DNA of 64,000 nucleotides from Cryptomeria japonica (lineage: Eukaryota; Streptophyta; Pinopsida; Cupressales; Cupressaceae). Where the stretch lies: the NCBI RefSeq assembly GCF_030272615.1, contig NC_081406.1, positions 232,554,396-232,618,395 on the forward strand, given 5' to 3'. The notes beneath the pieces were generated by a model. That model ran no database searches. It saw nothing but the letters and a program-made list of their open reading frames with translations, and was not told where the DNA came from. The position numbers and the translations under genes were made by a program. Below, piece after piece: positions 33,480 to 44,275 of the stretch (positions within the stretch are counted from its first letter, which is position 1; every line of letters starts with the position of its first letter).

Positions 33480-36400
33480 CGATATCAAGCTTCATCCAAT
33501 CAAATGACCTTCCCATTTAGAGAATTGAATAATTGATAAGAGACTTGATATTCATTTTTCACATAGTCTAGTTTGTAGATTCGATATCATTTCAATACTA
33601 GAAATTCTTAGAAGTTTTAGAAGCTATCTCCATTGAGTATATCATTACACTTGTGGCTATATTGATATTTTTTTCCTCCTTTTGTTTGTCAGTCGCTGTT
33701 GCATTTATACATACAATGATTGGATGAGCGATTTATCATTATTATTTCCTACCAATGATATTTTTGCCATCTTAAAAAATGATCATTTTTGGGGTAGTGC
33801 TATATTTGTAATATAGTCCATTTCTCCAAAAATTCAAATGGCAGTGATATCTTTTTCATTCCTTTAGCAATATCCATTTTCTTCTAGTGCTTTCACCCAC
33901 TAGAGATTTATGACTCATTGTTGCATCCTTTTTATTTTAGCATTGATTTATTGAGAAGCTATATTAAAGAACTCGTGTTTACTTAAAATTAACATATTGG
34001 AGGGCTACAATATATCATAACTGAGTCACAATTTCTTATTCCATATTGAGCGATGTACATATTGGTCACAAAGAGGCATCTTTGTTGTAGTGATTAGTAT
34101 CTAGCTAGTTGCATTGTTTTTTCATTATCTTGATTGCCTTTCTTATGTTGGCTCTTTGATTTTTCCATTGGAGAATCAATTTTAATATTAGCATATATTA
34201 TTATCCAAAGTGGTGTTCTATTTAATAAGGTTACCGTGATTTTATTTTGGAGGTACGACTTTTGTTATTTAGTGACAAGTTATTTCACAAGATAGGGCTA
34301 CATGGAGCTTAGTGTGGTAGTTCATGGTTGTGTTGTGTCATGTAGTAAGGACAATGATTATATATAAAGGGATTTATTTAAAGAGGTGCAATTTAAAGAG
34401 AGGCATTTTCTATATTGGTTTAAAGCCATTTTTTAAGGAGCAGTTCAAATTCAACCACTAGTGTGATTATTTGCATTGATATTTTCATATACAAAATACA
34501 TATTTGTTGACACCTACAATGAGAACTACATTGGCAGAGGCTATGATAATATTGCTTATTTTTTATCCTTTTTTTTGAATTGAGATAGATATTTGAAGGT
34601 TGAAAATCATTTGGAGTAGTGTTTGTTTTCTTATTGACTATTTATCTAAACTGTCACCTTCCAATGCTAGTCAATCATCATCAATCACCCCTACCAGTCA
34701 TACTCATCCATTGACATTATTTATTACATCTTCATAAGCTATTTATTCAATTTTTCATTGTTGTAATTGATTGTTCACTTGGAAAAATTGACATTTAAAA
34801 AAAAAAAAAAATTCGAGGGTGAGGGGGTATCTCTTGCATTTCATCATTTTGAGCTCATGTACATTATGACATACCCAAGGATTGAACTACTCAAAAAGAA
34901 AAATCAAGAGTTGCAACAATTACTCAAGATGCATACATCCTCATACATTTTGAAATGAGGAGGGTGGGAGTGAGGGTCTCAGGGGAGGCCGAAGGCAAGG
35001 AAGAAGATGAGAATGGATTTACTTTCTTCTATTTGCGCATGTGTTGTGATTGGTGCATTTGGCTGGGGGGAGCGATGGGATGGAGGCCTCTTTGGTGATT
35101 TGTAGTCTCTATTGGGTGCACTCTTTCCTATTTTCAGCATGAGAAGAGTGGTTGGGCGGTGATTGGGTCTTATTTTGTTGACTCTGGTATTGGTTTGGGA
35201 GGTGTTGGAGTCTTAGATGGGTTGTGGCCCTCGATCGTGGCTGCTTCTTTGGGGCCCTGTCTTTTGGATAGGGTTTTGTGATTTTTGAGGTTTGTGGGCC
35301 TATTTCTCTCTATGGAGATGATGAATTTGGATTTGTCTTTTGGACTTCCTTTGGTGGTGCTCTTGTTTCATTTTGAGGTGGTGATAGGGTTGGTTAGAGA
35401 TGTTGTGTCTTGTCATGGTGGGTTTGTCGATGCTCTCTATTTTTGTGGTGCCTTTTCTTCTATTTTGGAGGCCACTCTTGAGGTGGATTTTTGGGAGATT
35501 GGAAATCTTGGTCTTGTTTTCATATATTCTAATTTGTTCAAGGAGGATGCGGTCTATTCTTACATCTTGCTTATCTTCATTCCTTCTTGTAGATTATTCT
35601 CTTCGAGCAGGTGGTTGTGTGATTTGGTATCCCTGATGTTGTTTGATGTTATTTCTTTGTGGGTTGTTTTGAATGTTCCTATCTTTTTTGGCCGTTTGGT
35701 TGGATTTTGATTTATTTTTTGGTTTCTTTCTTGGCTTCTTTGGTTTTATCTAGTTATTCCTATATAGGTGGATCTATCTACTTTAGAGGTAAATATACAT
35801 GGTGTTGGAGATGACCTATCTTCTATTGAGGTGAAGATGTTTGTTGTGGTTGATTTGGGAAATGTTGACGGGGAGTGGATGGTGTGCTATCTGTTGGCTG
35901 TCTAGGGATTGAGATTGGCCTTTGTATGGAATTATCTCTCTTTTCTCCTATTAAGGTGGAGAGAGTGGAGGGTATGATTTTCTTAGTGTTGCTCAAGGAG
36001 ACTGATTGTACCCTATTTCTTGGCTCTATGCAAATAGAGGATAGTGTTTTATTTGGTTTCTCTCCTTTATCACCTATTGAGGTGGTGATCTTGGAGGGAA
36101 ATTTGTGCTCAACTCTGTTCATTCTCAAGATCTTGTTTATGGGAACCTATGAAAAACCCATTGTTTCTAATTGTGGGAGCCCTGTGAAATCCACTCTCAT
36201 GGTTGAGGGAGCCTAGAAAAGCCCTATGTTTTTGTTTCTCTCAGGGACAAGATGGATGCTAGTAGTTTTCAAGGGCCCAATTTGGCCAATGTTTATTTTT
36301 TAATAGGGTTCAAATTTGGGACTTTTTGTGGCCCAAATATTCTATTACAAGTTATGGGAGCCCTGGGAAAACTCTTATGTTTGCTGAGGGTGCTTAAAAA

Positions 36401-36650
36401 ATCACCCATTCTTTGTTTTTGAGGTCTTTTGTTTGCTGACTTAGTTCCTCTGCTTGGACTACTCTATTTTTTAATTCTTTACACTAAATTTTTGGCTAGA
36501 GTTTGGTTGGTTGTGTCTACTCTAAATTTGTGCTTAAGCTTTGTGTAGTCTTTGGTTTTTGGGCTATCGATGTCTATAGGTCCAAAAGGTTTCGGGTCCT
36601 TTGTAAAACCTATTGTTCACTCATGAGGGCTTCACTAGCTAGGTAATATC
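33480..36650. other. Unassigned repetitive DNA, possible LINE remains
   Basis: I see no intact gene. 33480-34950 is AT-rich without a recognisable frame. 34970-36640 is GT-rich; its longest ORF (35285-35710) is hydrophobic low-complexity and I do not regard it as a gene. Near 36588 the motif AGGTTTCGGGTCC and TAAAACCTATTG resembles the 3' end of the retroposon at 49961-50310, so part may be an old non-LTR retroposon in plus orientation. Confidence 0.3.
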
Positions 36651-36667
36651 ATATCATGTGCATTCAT
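36651..36667 (+). repeat. 17-bp inverted repeat, left arm
   Basis: ATATCATGTGCATTCAT is perfectly complementary to 43477-43493. The two arms flank element D; without D and one TSD they are about 220 bp apart, which would fit a small inverted-repeat element (MITE or similar) into which D inserted. No flanking target duplication was recognised. Confidence 0.45.
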
Positions 36668-36680
36668 ATTGGGGGGTTTA

Positions 36681-37468
36681 TGTTGGAAAATGCACACTCC
36701 AATGAGACATTGTATGTGACTGAAGGTTTTGTCATTGATGGCAACCTTGCAATCCTATGGCACCGGCAAAGACATTATACCGGCATTAGCAGATCATAGT
36801 CTACACTGGCACTCAGGACACTGGCACCAGCACAGAAGAAAGGAAGTATATCGACATAGAGGCCGACAGGATTTTTGTTATACAATATTTTGTTTATTAT
36901 TGTAAGCCGACTTGGCAAATTGTAAAATGACTCTTATATATAAAGGAGATCATTGTAGACATTCGTATGAGTGATGTAAGAAGCATTAAGGAAAATATTA
37001 GGCAGAACTAATGTGCAAAATATAGGTCAAGGGGTATATGTAAAGAAAAGAGCAAGAACCGGTACTGAATCAGGCATTGAAGATGCTATTGTAAACCAGT
37101 ACAAGTTATTGGATTTGTATAATCCTTATTGTAAGTCAGTGTGACTTCCCATTGAGTAGTGAGCTCTAGGTAGTTGGCCTTCCTACATGTGCAGGCCCCT
37201 ATTGTGTGTAATATTCTCTTAATGGCCTATGAGTGAATATTGTGGGTTACAAATCCCACCGAGGTTTTTCCCACACTGGGTTTCCTCATTAAAATATTGT
37301 GTTATGGTGTGCTTTTCATGTGGATGTTCTTGATTCTGTTTATTGCATTATTTCTTGCATACCAGTACATTGTTATATTATGTTCTGCATGTTTTAAGTT
37401 AAGAAATTCTAATTACCGATTAGATACTGATTCACACCCCCCTCTCAGTATCTGTGGGAACCCTAACA
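36681..37468 (+). repeat. 5' LTR of element D
   Basis: A 788-bp LTR from TGTTGGAAAATGCACAC to GGGAACCCTAACA. It includes GGCACCGGC and ACCGGCAT motifs near the start. TATATATAAAGG (36935-36946) is the likely TATA box. A stem AGATACTGA (37422-37430) with TCAGTATCT (37445-37453) surrounds CACACCCCCCTC near the end. Confidence 0.9.
36935..36946 (+). promoter_or_regulatory. TATA box of D 5' LTR
   Basis: TATATATAAAGG lies 254 nt into the LTR and is repeated at the equivalent place in the 3' LTR (about 42744). Transcription would start about 30 nt downstream. This is positional inference. Confidence 0.5.
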
Positions 37469-37470
37469 AT

Positions 37471-37482
37471 TGGTATTCGAGC
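37471..37482 (+). other. iMet-like PBS of element D
   Basis: TGGTATTCGAGC lies two bases after the LTR end and is related to TGGTATCAGAGC by changes in the centre. The same position holds a PBS in A1, B and C. Confidence 0.7.
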
Positions 37483-37539
37483 TTGGTCCTCTATTTTCAA
37501 AAGCCTAACAGCTTGAGGAAGATCTTGACACTGGTAAAG

Positions 37540-38697
37540 ATGGAAAATCTGATGAAGCAACTTGAAGGAGCTCTTACAGACTATGATGTAGAGAAATTGA
37601 AAAATATCAAACTAGAAGATGATTTAAGAGCAGCTCAGGATATCATTCAGGCACTTCAAGAAAATCTTACTATTGCAAGAAATAAGAGAAGAGAACTTTG
37701 TGAAAAATTGCAAAATGAGAATGATGAAAAGGAATCACTTAATGATATGATAAGCAAGTTGAAACAAGAGAACATGACAACAAAAAATGAAATGCAGGAT
37801 ATGACTATGAGATTTTGCAAAGAGATTGAGGATAGGAAGAAAAATGAAGAAGAATTGACCAGAAGACTAAGTGATGCAGCAAATGAGAACACAAGACTTA
37901 GCTATGAAAATGACATGTTGAAGACAGATCTGATGCATACTTAGAATGACTCAAATGAATTGATGAGACAAAAAGAAATCTTGGAAAGAGAACTAGAAAC
38001 TGCAAATCAACACAAAGATAAATTCAAGAAAATCTCAGAGGAACTTGGCACCTTGTTGAAGAATCAAAAACCTAAAGTTGACACTTCTGGAATTGGCTTT
38101 GAAGTTGGTGAAAGCTCCGGTACTGCAAATACTCAGGATCACAGAAAACCACTAAGACAACCTAATACTTATAAATTCAATGGTAAATGCTATAACTATA
38201 ATAAGTATGGTCATAGAGCAAATGAATGTAGATCTAGAAATTATTAGAACATCAACACACCCACCCGTCAATGTTCTAAATGTAACAAAGTAGGTCACAA
38301 CTCTGAAAAGTGTAGAATGAATGTGAGATGTTATGTTTGTGGAAGATTTGGTCATTTATCTAATCAATGCAGAACACAAACCGGCATAGGTTATGGGAAA
38401 GCTATTCAGTAAAATAATGTAACTTGTTATGCATGTAACAAGATTGGGCATATTGCTAAATTTTGTAGAAGTAAAGCAACACCGGTAGACAACAAAAGTT
38501 CTAGCTTGAAAGGTAAAGAAAAAGTTGAAGAGGTTAAGCAAGAATTCTAAAAACAATGGATTAGGAAAGCTAATCTAAATATTCAGAATACTCCTCCATC
38601 AGTAGAACAAACCAATGCCTCACCAATAGGACAGAGTGATGCTTCACCGGAAGGACAAAGCAGTGCTCCACCGGCAGGAAGATCTTCATCTAATTGA
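37540..38697 (+). pseudogene. gag: Gag of element D, coiled coil plus four CCHC knuckles
   Basis: One frame runs from MENLMKQLEGALTDYDVEKL to the stop at 38697 (about 385 codons), broken only by in-frame stops at about 37942, 38245, 38407 and 38548. Residues 1 to about 180 are highly charged and predicted by eye to form a long coiled coil. Knuckles at 38188-38480 are CYNYNKYGHRANEC (second Cys changed to Tyr), CSKCNKVGHNSEKC, CYVCGRFGHLSNQC and CYACNKIGHIAKFC. Such CX2CX4HX4C motifs bind RNA in retroelement Gag. The Ser/Pro-rich C-terminus (SVEQTNASPIGQ) is short. Four knuckles is more than the one or two usual for Copia Gag. Confidence 0.75.
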
Positions 38698-38810
38698 AGA
38701 AAATTTCCTTGAGGGTTTGGCAATCTATTGATACATGTGCTATTATTCCCTCGGTTAGAGATAAGAAGTTGAAAATTACTTATTACTGGCAAACAATGTT
38801 AAGTGAATAC

Positions 38811-38859
38811 TTAACCGACATGCAATTAATGTGGCAGATGGCCAAAAGACATTATAAAG
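38811..38859 (+). promoter_or_regulatory. Promoter-like block upstream of D ORF2
   Basis: CTTAACCGACATGC, then AATTAATGTGG, then after 18 nt TATAAAG (38853-38859), about 146 nt before the ORF2 ATG. AAAAGGTATTTAATC immediately precedes that ATG. The same order occurs in A1 and, less well, in B, although the surrounding spacer has diverged. Confidence 0.45.
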
Positions 38860-38998
38860 TTAAGGTTTTGGCTCCATTTCATTTCACTGTGATTTTAAAT
38901 TTTCGAAGAGCGTGAAGACTCCAAGCTAAGGCATTTCGAGCAAGAAGCAAGCACACTCCAAGCAATAATCCATCCAGGGTAGTAAAAGGTATTTAATC

Positions 38999-41900
38999 AT
39001 GGCATCCACCTCTGCAATTGAATACATAGCAAACCCTATTGTTGTTGAAGTGATAAAAAGACCTAGGCCCGTATTTCAGTTAGTTCTCGAGATAGCAAAG
39101 AAGGATGATACCCTAGGTGCTTTTTCTCAAATTTCTAAGGGAATTGTTTATGTTGAAGACCCCCAAATGTACATCCACTGCAACATTGAAGAGTTAGGAG
39201 ATGAGGAAATTAAAACCATGTATAAAACCATGATATGTGATAATATCGACAATGTAAAGGATGAACACAAAATCATTGAGACCCTAGGATTTACAGAGAT
39301 CCTTAGCATTCCTAAATTTCCAAAGGATGTGATTAGGATAGTTTTAAGTAGGGTACATGGAGAGTTTTTCTGGTTAGATGCAATCCATAAGATCACCAAG
39401 GAAGCTGTGAAGGCTGTCACAGGGTTACCAACCACTGGTAAGAGACCAGATAAAACCAAGAAGGTTTCCAATGACCTAATTATAAACCTAACTGGTGCAA
39501 CATTTGACAAGAGGTCTCTAAGGGTTAATGATGTAATAGATATCAATGTGAGATTCATCAGTATGATATTAGGTTATAAAACTACTCATGCTAATAGACT
39601 TAATTTAGTTTCAAGTTTATGCATTAAGAGTGCTTATGACATGGTCACAGATAATGCAAAAATTGATATATGTGAATGGTTAAAGGATGAACTAATTGAT
39701 AACCTTGGAAAGATCAAAAAGGACAAGAAAGGAACTTTCAGATTTGGAAATCTGTTAGTATGTCTGATGCTACACATAACAAACCAGGTTCCCAGTATAG
39801 GTTACAAAGAACTTGGATATGACATATTGATAGGCAAACAATTGACTGAACTATTCAATAACATGGGTGAGAACAAGGAAAACAATATTAATGACTTTTT
39901 CCAAGCATTAAAGACCAAAATGAAGAAAAGAGTAAGGTTATCACATAAGATTGTAGACAGATACAAAGATGATATATGCTTTGTCATCAAGAAAGATGAA
40001 ATCTGGATGGAAGCGATCATCCCAAGGACAGTCTGGGTAACCGAGATGGGATATGAAACAGATGATCACATAGTTGAAACATATGCTAAAGCACTTCTGG
40101 AAGCCCCCAGAGGACCCAAGGAAGAAGTATTTGGTAGTGCAAAGAATATTGAAAGACAAATTCAATCAAAGAAAAGGGTGAAAAAGGTTGAGGCAGTTGT
40201 AAGGAAAGGATCCAGACAAGCAAAATCCATTAAAGAAGATGTATTGAAGAAAACCGGCATAACAGAGGATGAGTTAGCAACTCCACAGCCTGAAACTCAC
40301 CTATCACCGGTAGGTACTTCTTCAGGAAGTGACATGCCTGCAACTTTTAAAAGAGGTGTAAGAAAAAGAGATCCCTCACCGACAACCACACCTTCACCTA
40401 GGAGGACAAGGCAAAAGCAACAAGTAGTGAGATCTCTGGTTAGAAAGGCCACACCAAAGAAGAAACTGACACCTAAGAAGAAGAAAAGGACAAACAAAGA
40501 TTTGGCCCCTCTTGATATACTGCTGAATGAAATCATAGAGGAAGGTAAACTGAAGAATATAGAGAAAATATATGACACTCTAACAACTGATGAGAAAGAA
40601 CAAGTTGAAAATAGTGTTATATTACATATGGATATGTACAAGAAGTTTTTGATGGAAGTAGTCAATGAAATTCCTGATGAATTATTCAACAGACTAGAGG
40701 CAAGAAGACAAGCAGTGATAGAATTGGATAAGAAAATAAAAATTGAAAAATTACTTGCTGTATATCTGGTAAACTCTCCTTAAGAAATTGATGACCTAAT
40801 TGCTCAAGCAAACCGGTCAGTATTCTCTACTGCACACCGACATATTTCACTAATGATAGGAAGAGTTAATGAAGTGATAGAGGAAACAAAAGATGGATAG
40901 GATATAATCCTGGTTGAGAAAGAAAAACAAGAAGAGTACAGGAATCCTAAACCTATAAAGGTATATTATAATGAAAGAGACAAGGGTAAAGGTAAAGTTG
41001 GTGGACCACCACGTATCAAAGTTAGAGACAACTTACCCCCACCTTCTTTAAATACTCCACCAGTGAAAACAACAACTACTAAAGATCAACTGGTAGCTGA
41101 GAGTATGGATGTAAAGGATGATAATCCTAATTTTGAAGTCCTATATACTGTGGATGTTGATACTCAGAAGATCAACATAGTAGTAGACAAAGATACAATT
41201 GATAAGTCAGATATGGCTAGTGAGCCTCTGGTAGCAGGGGAAACTGAGAAACCGACAGAAGATAAAGAGAAAAAGGCAGAGACTGAGTCACAAACTGAGG
41301 CAATACATACATATAGAGAAACAAACAGAGCTAAAGACTCCAGAACAACAACAATCGGAACAGGTACATAAGGAAACAGTGCCACCGGCAACTAGTGAAG
41401 TAGGAAAACCAGTGCTTAAAGAAATGCAGACCCAAACTGACCTACCAGAGGTCAATACAAGCTTGGTTACTTCCATCGGTACTCAGATTGTTGGATCATC
41501 ATCAAGCTTCAAATCAACAAATGTGACTGAGGTATTACTAGATTCTATCAAGAAAATAACCGATTGCAGCTCACAGGCTTACAAAGCAATTGATGATACC
41601 ATACCAATTTTGAAGGTAATTGCTCCCAACTATAATATAGATAACAAAGATTCTTTAAGACAATTGGATACATTGTGTAAATATATCTCAGAAAACATTA
41701 AGAAAATAAAGGAAGATTCAGTGAAGGATAAAGTAGAAGTTGAAAAATAGAAATTCTTTGATGAACAAATAAAGAAGTGTAATAGAGATTTTGACACACT
41801 TCTACCGGAATTATGTAGTTTGTTGAAAGAGTACAAAAATTTGTACAAAGATACCTGTAAAACAAACTTTTTGACTGTAGATATAGATAAGAAAATGAGC

Positions 41901-42266
41901 AAGGTACAGGATGAGATCAATAAACTTGCAGATAATTTTGTCAACTCACCTGATACACTATCAGTTTTTAAGGAAAAGATATCAAATTTTGAGGAAGAAC
42001 TACTCAAATTGGAAAGGGAGAAAGAAAGAATAATAAATAAGGAAAAACATTTGAGATCTAAACTAAGTCCAAGATTGGACTATCTAGCATCTCTGCAGAA
42101 GGAGATTTCTGAGGCACTAATACAGGGAAGCAAAACACCGACAGAGCATTTGCAGCATCTCACCGGTACAGTGAAAAGAACTAAGACAACAATAAAGGAT
42201 AGTAAGAAGTTTATGGATAGTATAAACTTGATTTTGGGAGATCTTTTTCAGATTATAACTACCTAG
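38999..42266 (+). pseudogene. ORF2 of element D: large protein of unknown function
   Basis: The first 594 codons (38999-40783) are open. The frame then continues past stops at about 40781, 40898 and 41748 and one frameshift near 41300-41345 to 42266, about 1,090 codons in all. Residues 1-330 look globular, with the landmarks YIHCNIEELG, VLSRVHGEFFWLD, ITKEAVKAVTGLP, LTGATFD, ICEWLKDELIDNL and FRFGNLLVCLMLHI. Residues about 380-510 are basic and Ser/Thr/Pro-rich, with a KKKLTPKKKKR nuclear-localisation-like run. The rest is acidic and then coiled coil. It has no retroviral protease, RT, RNase H or integrase motif. By position it replaces pol; it could descend from the extra (env-like) ORF of Sireviruses, which is inference. 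Confidence 0.75.
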
Positions 42267-42328
42267 CTACAAGGTTGAGTTTTTGGATAGTTGTAACTAC
42301 AAACTCTACTGACATCTTGACAACCTTT

Positions 42329-42493
42329 GTCATTGATGCCAAAGGGGGAGTAGTGGGATGAGAAAATTCAAATCATAGGAATCATATGCTCAGGGGGAGC
42401 ACACACATTTTTGGTAACATTTTTGGTCTACACATTTTTGGATACTTTTTGAAATTTCTCATGAGTGTTGCCATCAATGCCAAAGGGGGAGAT
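42329..42493 (+). promoter_or_regulatory. Three purine boxes including PPT of element D
   Basis: GATGCCAAAGGGGGAGTAG (box 1, AAAGGGGGAG at 42341), GCTCAGGGGGAGCAC (box 2, 42389-42403) and AATGCCAAAGGGGGAGAT (box 3, ending 42493 at the 3' LTR). Boxes 1 and 3 share the flanking CATYRATGCC. Box 3 is the PPT by position; boxes 1 and 2 have the same G-run. Confidence 0.75.
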
Positions 42494-43279
42494 TGTTGGC
42501 AAATGCACACTCCAATGAGACATTGTATGTGATTGAAGGTTTTGTCATTGATGGCAACCTTGCAATCCTATGGCACCGGCAAAGACATTATACCGGCATC
42601 AGTAGATCATAGTCTACACCAGCACTCAGGCTACCGACACTGACACAGAAGAAAGGAAGTATACCGGCACAGAGGCCGATAAGATTTTTGTTATACAATA
42701 TTTTGTTTATTATTGTAAGCCAACTTGGAAAATTGTAAAATGACTTATATATAAAGGAGATCATTGTAGACATTTGTATGAGTGATGTAAGAAGCATTAA
42801 GGAAAACATTAGGCAGACCTAATGTGCGAAATATAGGTCAAGGGGTATATGTAAAGAACAGAGTAGAAACCGGTACTGAATCAGGCATTGAAGATGCTAT
42901 TGTAAAGCAGTACAAGTTATTGGATTTGTATAATCCTTATTGTAAGTCAGTGTGACTTCCCATTGAGCAGTGAGCTCTAGGTAGTTGGCCTTCCTGCATG
43001 TGCAGGCCCCTATTGTAAGTAATATTCTCTTATTGGCCAGTGAGTGAATATTGTGGGTCACAAATCCCACCGAGGTTTTTCCCACACCGAGTTTCCTCAT
43101 TAAAATCTTGTGTTATGGTGTGCTTTTCATGTGGATGTTCTTGATTCTGTTTATTGCATTATTTCTTGCATACCGATATATTGTTATATTATGTTGTACA
43201 TGTTTTAAGTTAAGAAATTCTAATTACCAATTAGATGCTGATTCACCCCCCCCTCTTAGTATCTGTGGGACCCCTAATA
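42494..43279 (+). repeat. 3' LTR of element D
   Basis: A 786-bp LTR from TGTTGGCAAATGCACAC to GGGACCCCTAATA (CA changed to TA), followed by GTTTA. The hairpin arms near the end read AGATGCTGA and TTAGTATCT, slightly decayed from the 5' LTR. Confidence 0.9.
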
Positions 43280-43476
43280 GTTTAATATCCAAAAAAATGA
43301 TCTTAATATATTACATATCTGGTGAAAATAGGGGGTTTTTTAATTTGGGCTATGAAAAAATACAATATTTGGTTAAAATAGGTGGATTTTTAATTCAAGC
43401 TATATATTGGGACGAGGTGACAAAAAAGGATTTTAGAGCAATATTATTTGAAAATAAGGGGATTCTTTAGTATGCC

Positions 43477-43493
43477 ATGAATGCACATGATAT
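43477..43493 (-). repeat. 17-bp inverted repeat, right arm
   Basis: ATGAATGCACATGATAT is the reverse complement of 36651-36667. Between D and this arm are two diverged units with AAAATAGG-GG and TTTTTAATT followed by GCTATA (about 43325 and 43377). Confidence 0.45.
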
Positions 43494-44275
43494 AACCCAG
43501 GTTCACTATACGATGGTAGCTCACTGAATGTAAGGGTTTTGGGGCCACTTCAAAACCTGTTTTATTCTAATAAAAAAAATTACTCAAGATTCAAAATATT
43601 TCTATTTCTTCTTCATCAAGTTTATCTCCTCACAAACATGAGGACAAACCTCTTTACTACAAAGAAGAGGATTATGCCTTGATTACTACTGATGCCCCTA
43701 GGAACATTTATTGTGATCCTTTGGAGGTTTTGACACTTTAGTAAAGTCACTTCAAAGGTTTTTTAAATCTTCTTCGAAGTCACTAATTGAGTATTTCATC
43801 ATTCCTAATCAGTTGGGCCATCATTATCTTTCACATTTGATTATGTAGCATCATAAATTGTATGTGCTTTTATTAGTGTGTTCAATTTCACCCTCTCTTA
43901 GCACTATTTTAGTATTTCCCTTTCCTCTATGCATTATAAGACCTTTGTTGTAATAAATTAATATTTAATTCAATATTATGGGTCTTATTCCACTTTATTA
44001 CATCATCACATTCTTATTTGGGCCCTTAATTCCAAGTGTTCCCTTTATCAATTTATCTTGATTTATCCTTATTGTACCTTAATCTTGACTCTCAATGCAT
44101 ATTTTTTATACCTATATGCATTATGGCTTGAGACACCACACTGGATTCAATATTAGATCCTCATTATTTTGCATCTCTAGAAATTCAAAACAAAGTTGAT
44201 AGGATGAGAGAAAATATCTACAACCCGGTTTCACACTTTTTTCCCTGAATTTCAAGAGGATAATTTAGTTGTCTT
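43494..44275. other. Unassigned AT-rich DNA
   Basis: I see no gene. Around 43530-43570, GGGTTTTGGGGCC with AAAACCTGTTTTATT and a short A-run resembles the 3' tail of the retroposon at 49961-50310, which may mark another small retroposon end. The rest has no recognisable feature. Confidence 0.3.

Larger units (their letters stand above)
36681..43279 (+). mobile_element. Element D: best-preserved gag + ORF2 Sirevirus-like element
   Basis: A 6,599-bp plus-strand element with perfect TSD GTTTA (36676-36680 and 43280-43284). In order: 5' LTR (36681-37468), iMet-like PBS (37471), Gag with four knuckles (37540-38697), promoter-like spacer, ORF2 (38999-42266), three purine boxes and 3' LTR (42494-43279). 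No protease, integrase, RT or RNase H is present and there is no room for them. The LTRs are very similar, so D is younger than A1 and B. It is the reference copy for the family. Confidence 0.9.

Noticed and set aside
35285-35710. Hydrophobic plus-strand ORF of 141 codons
   Set aside because: GT-rich low-complexity DNA yields Phe/Leu/Val-rich frames. No domain, no conserved neighbour and no start context support a gene.
37240-37539. In-frame upstream extension of D Gag into the LTR
   Set aside because: The open frame crosses the LTR end and PBS; by homology with A1 (MESLRK) the Gag start is the ATG at 37540.
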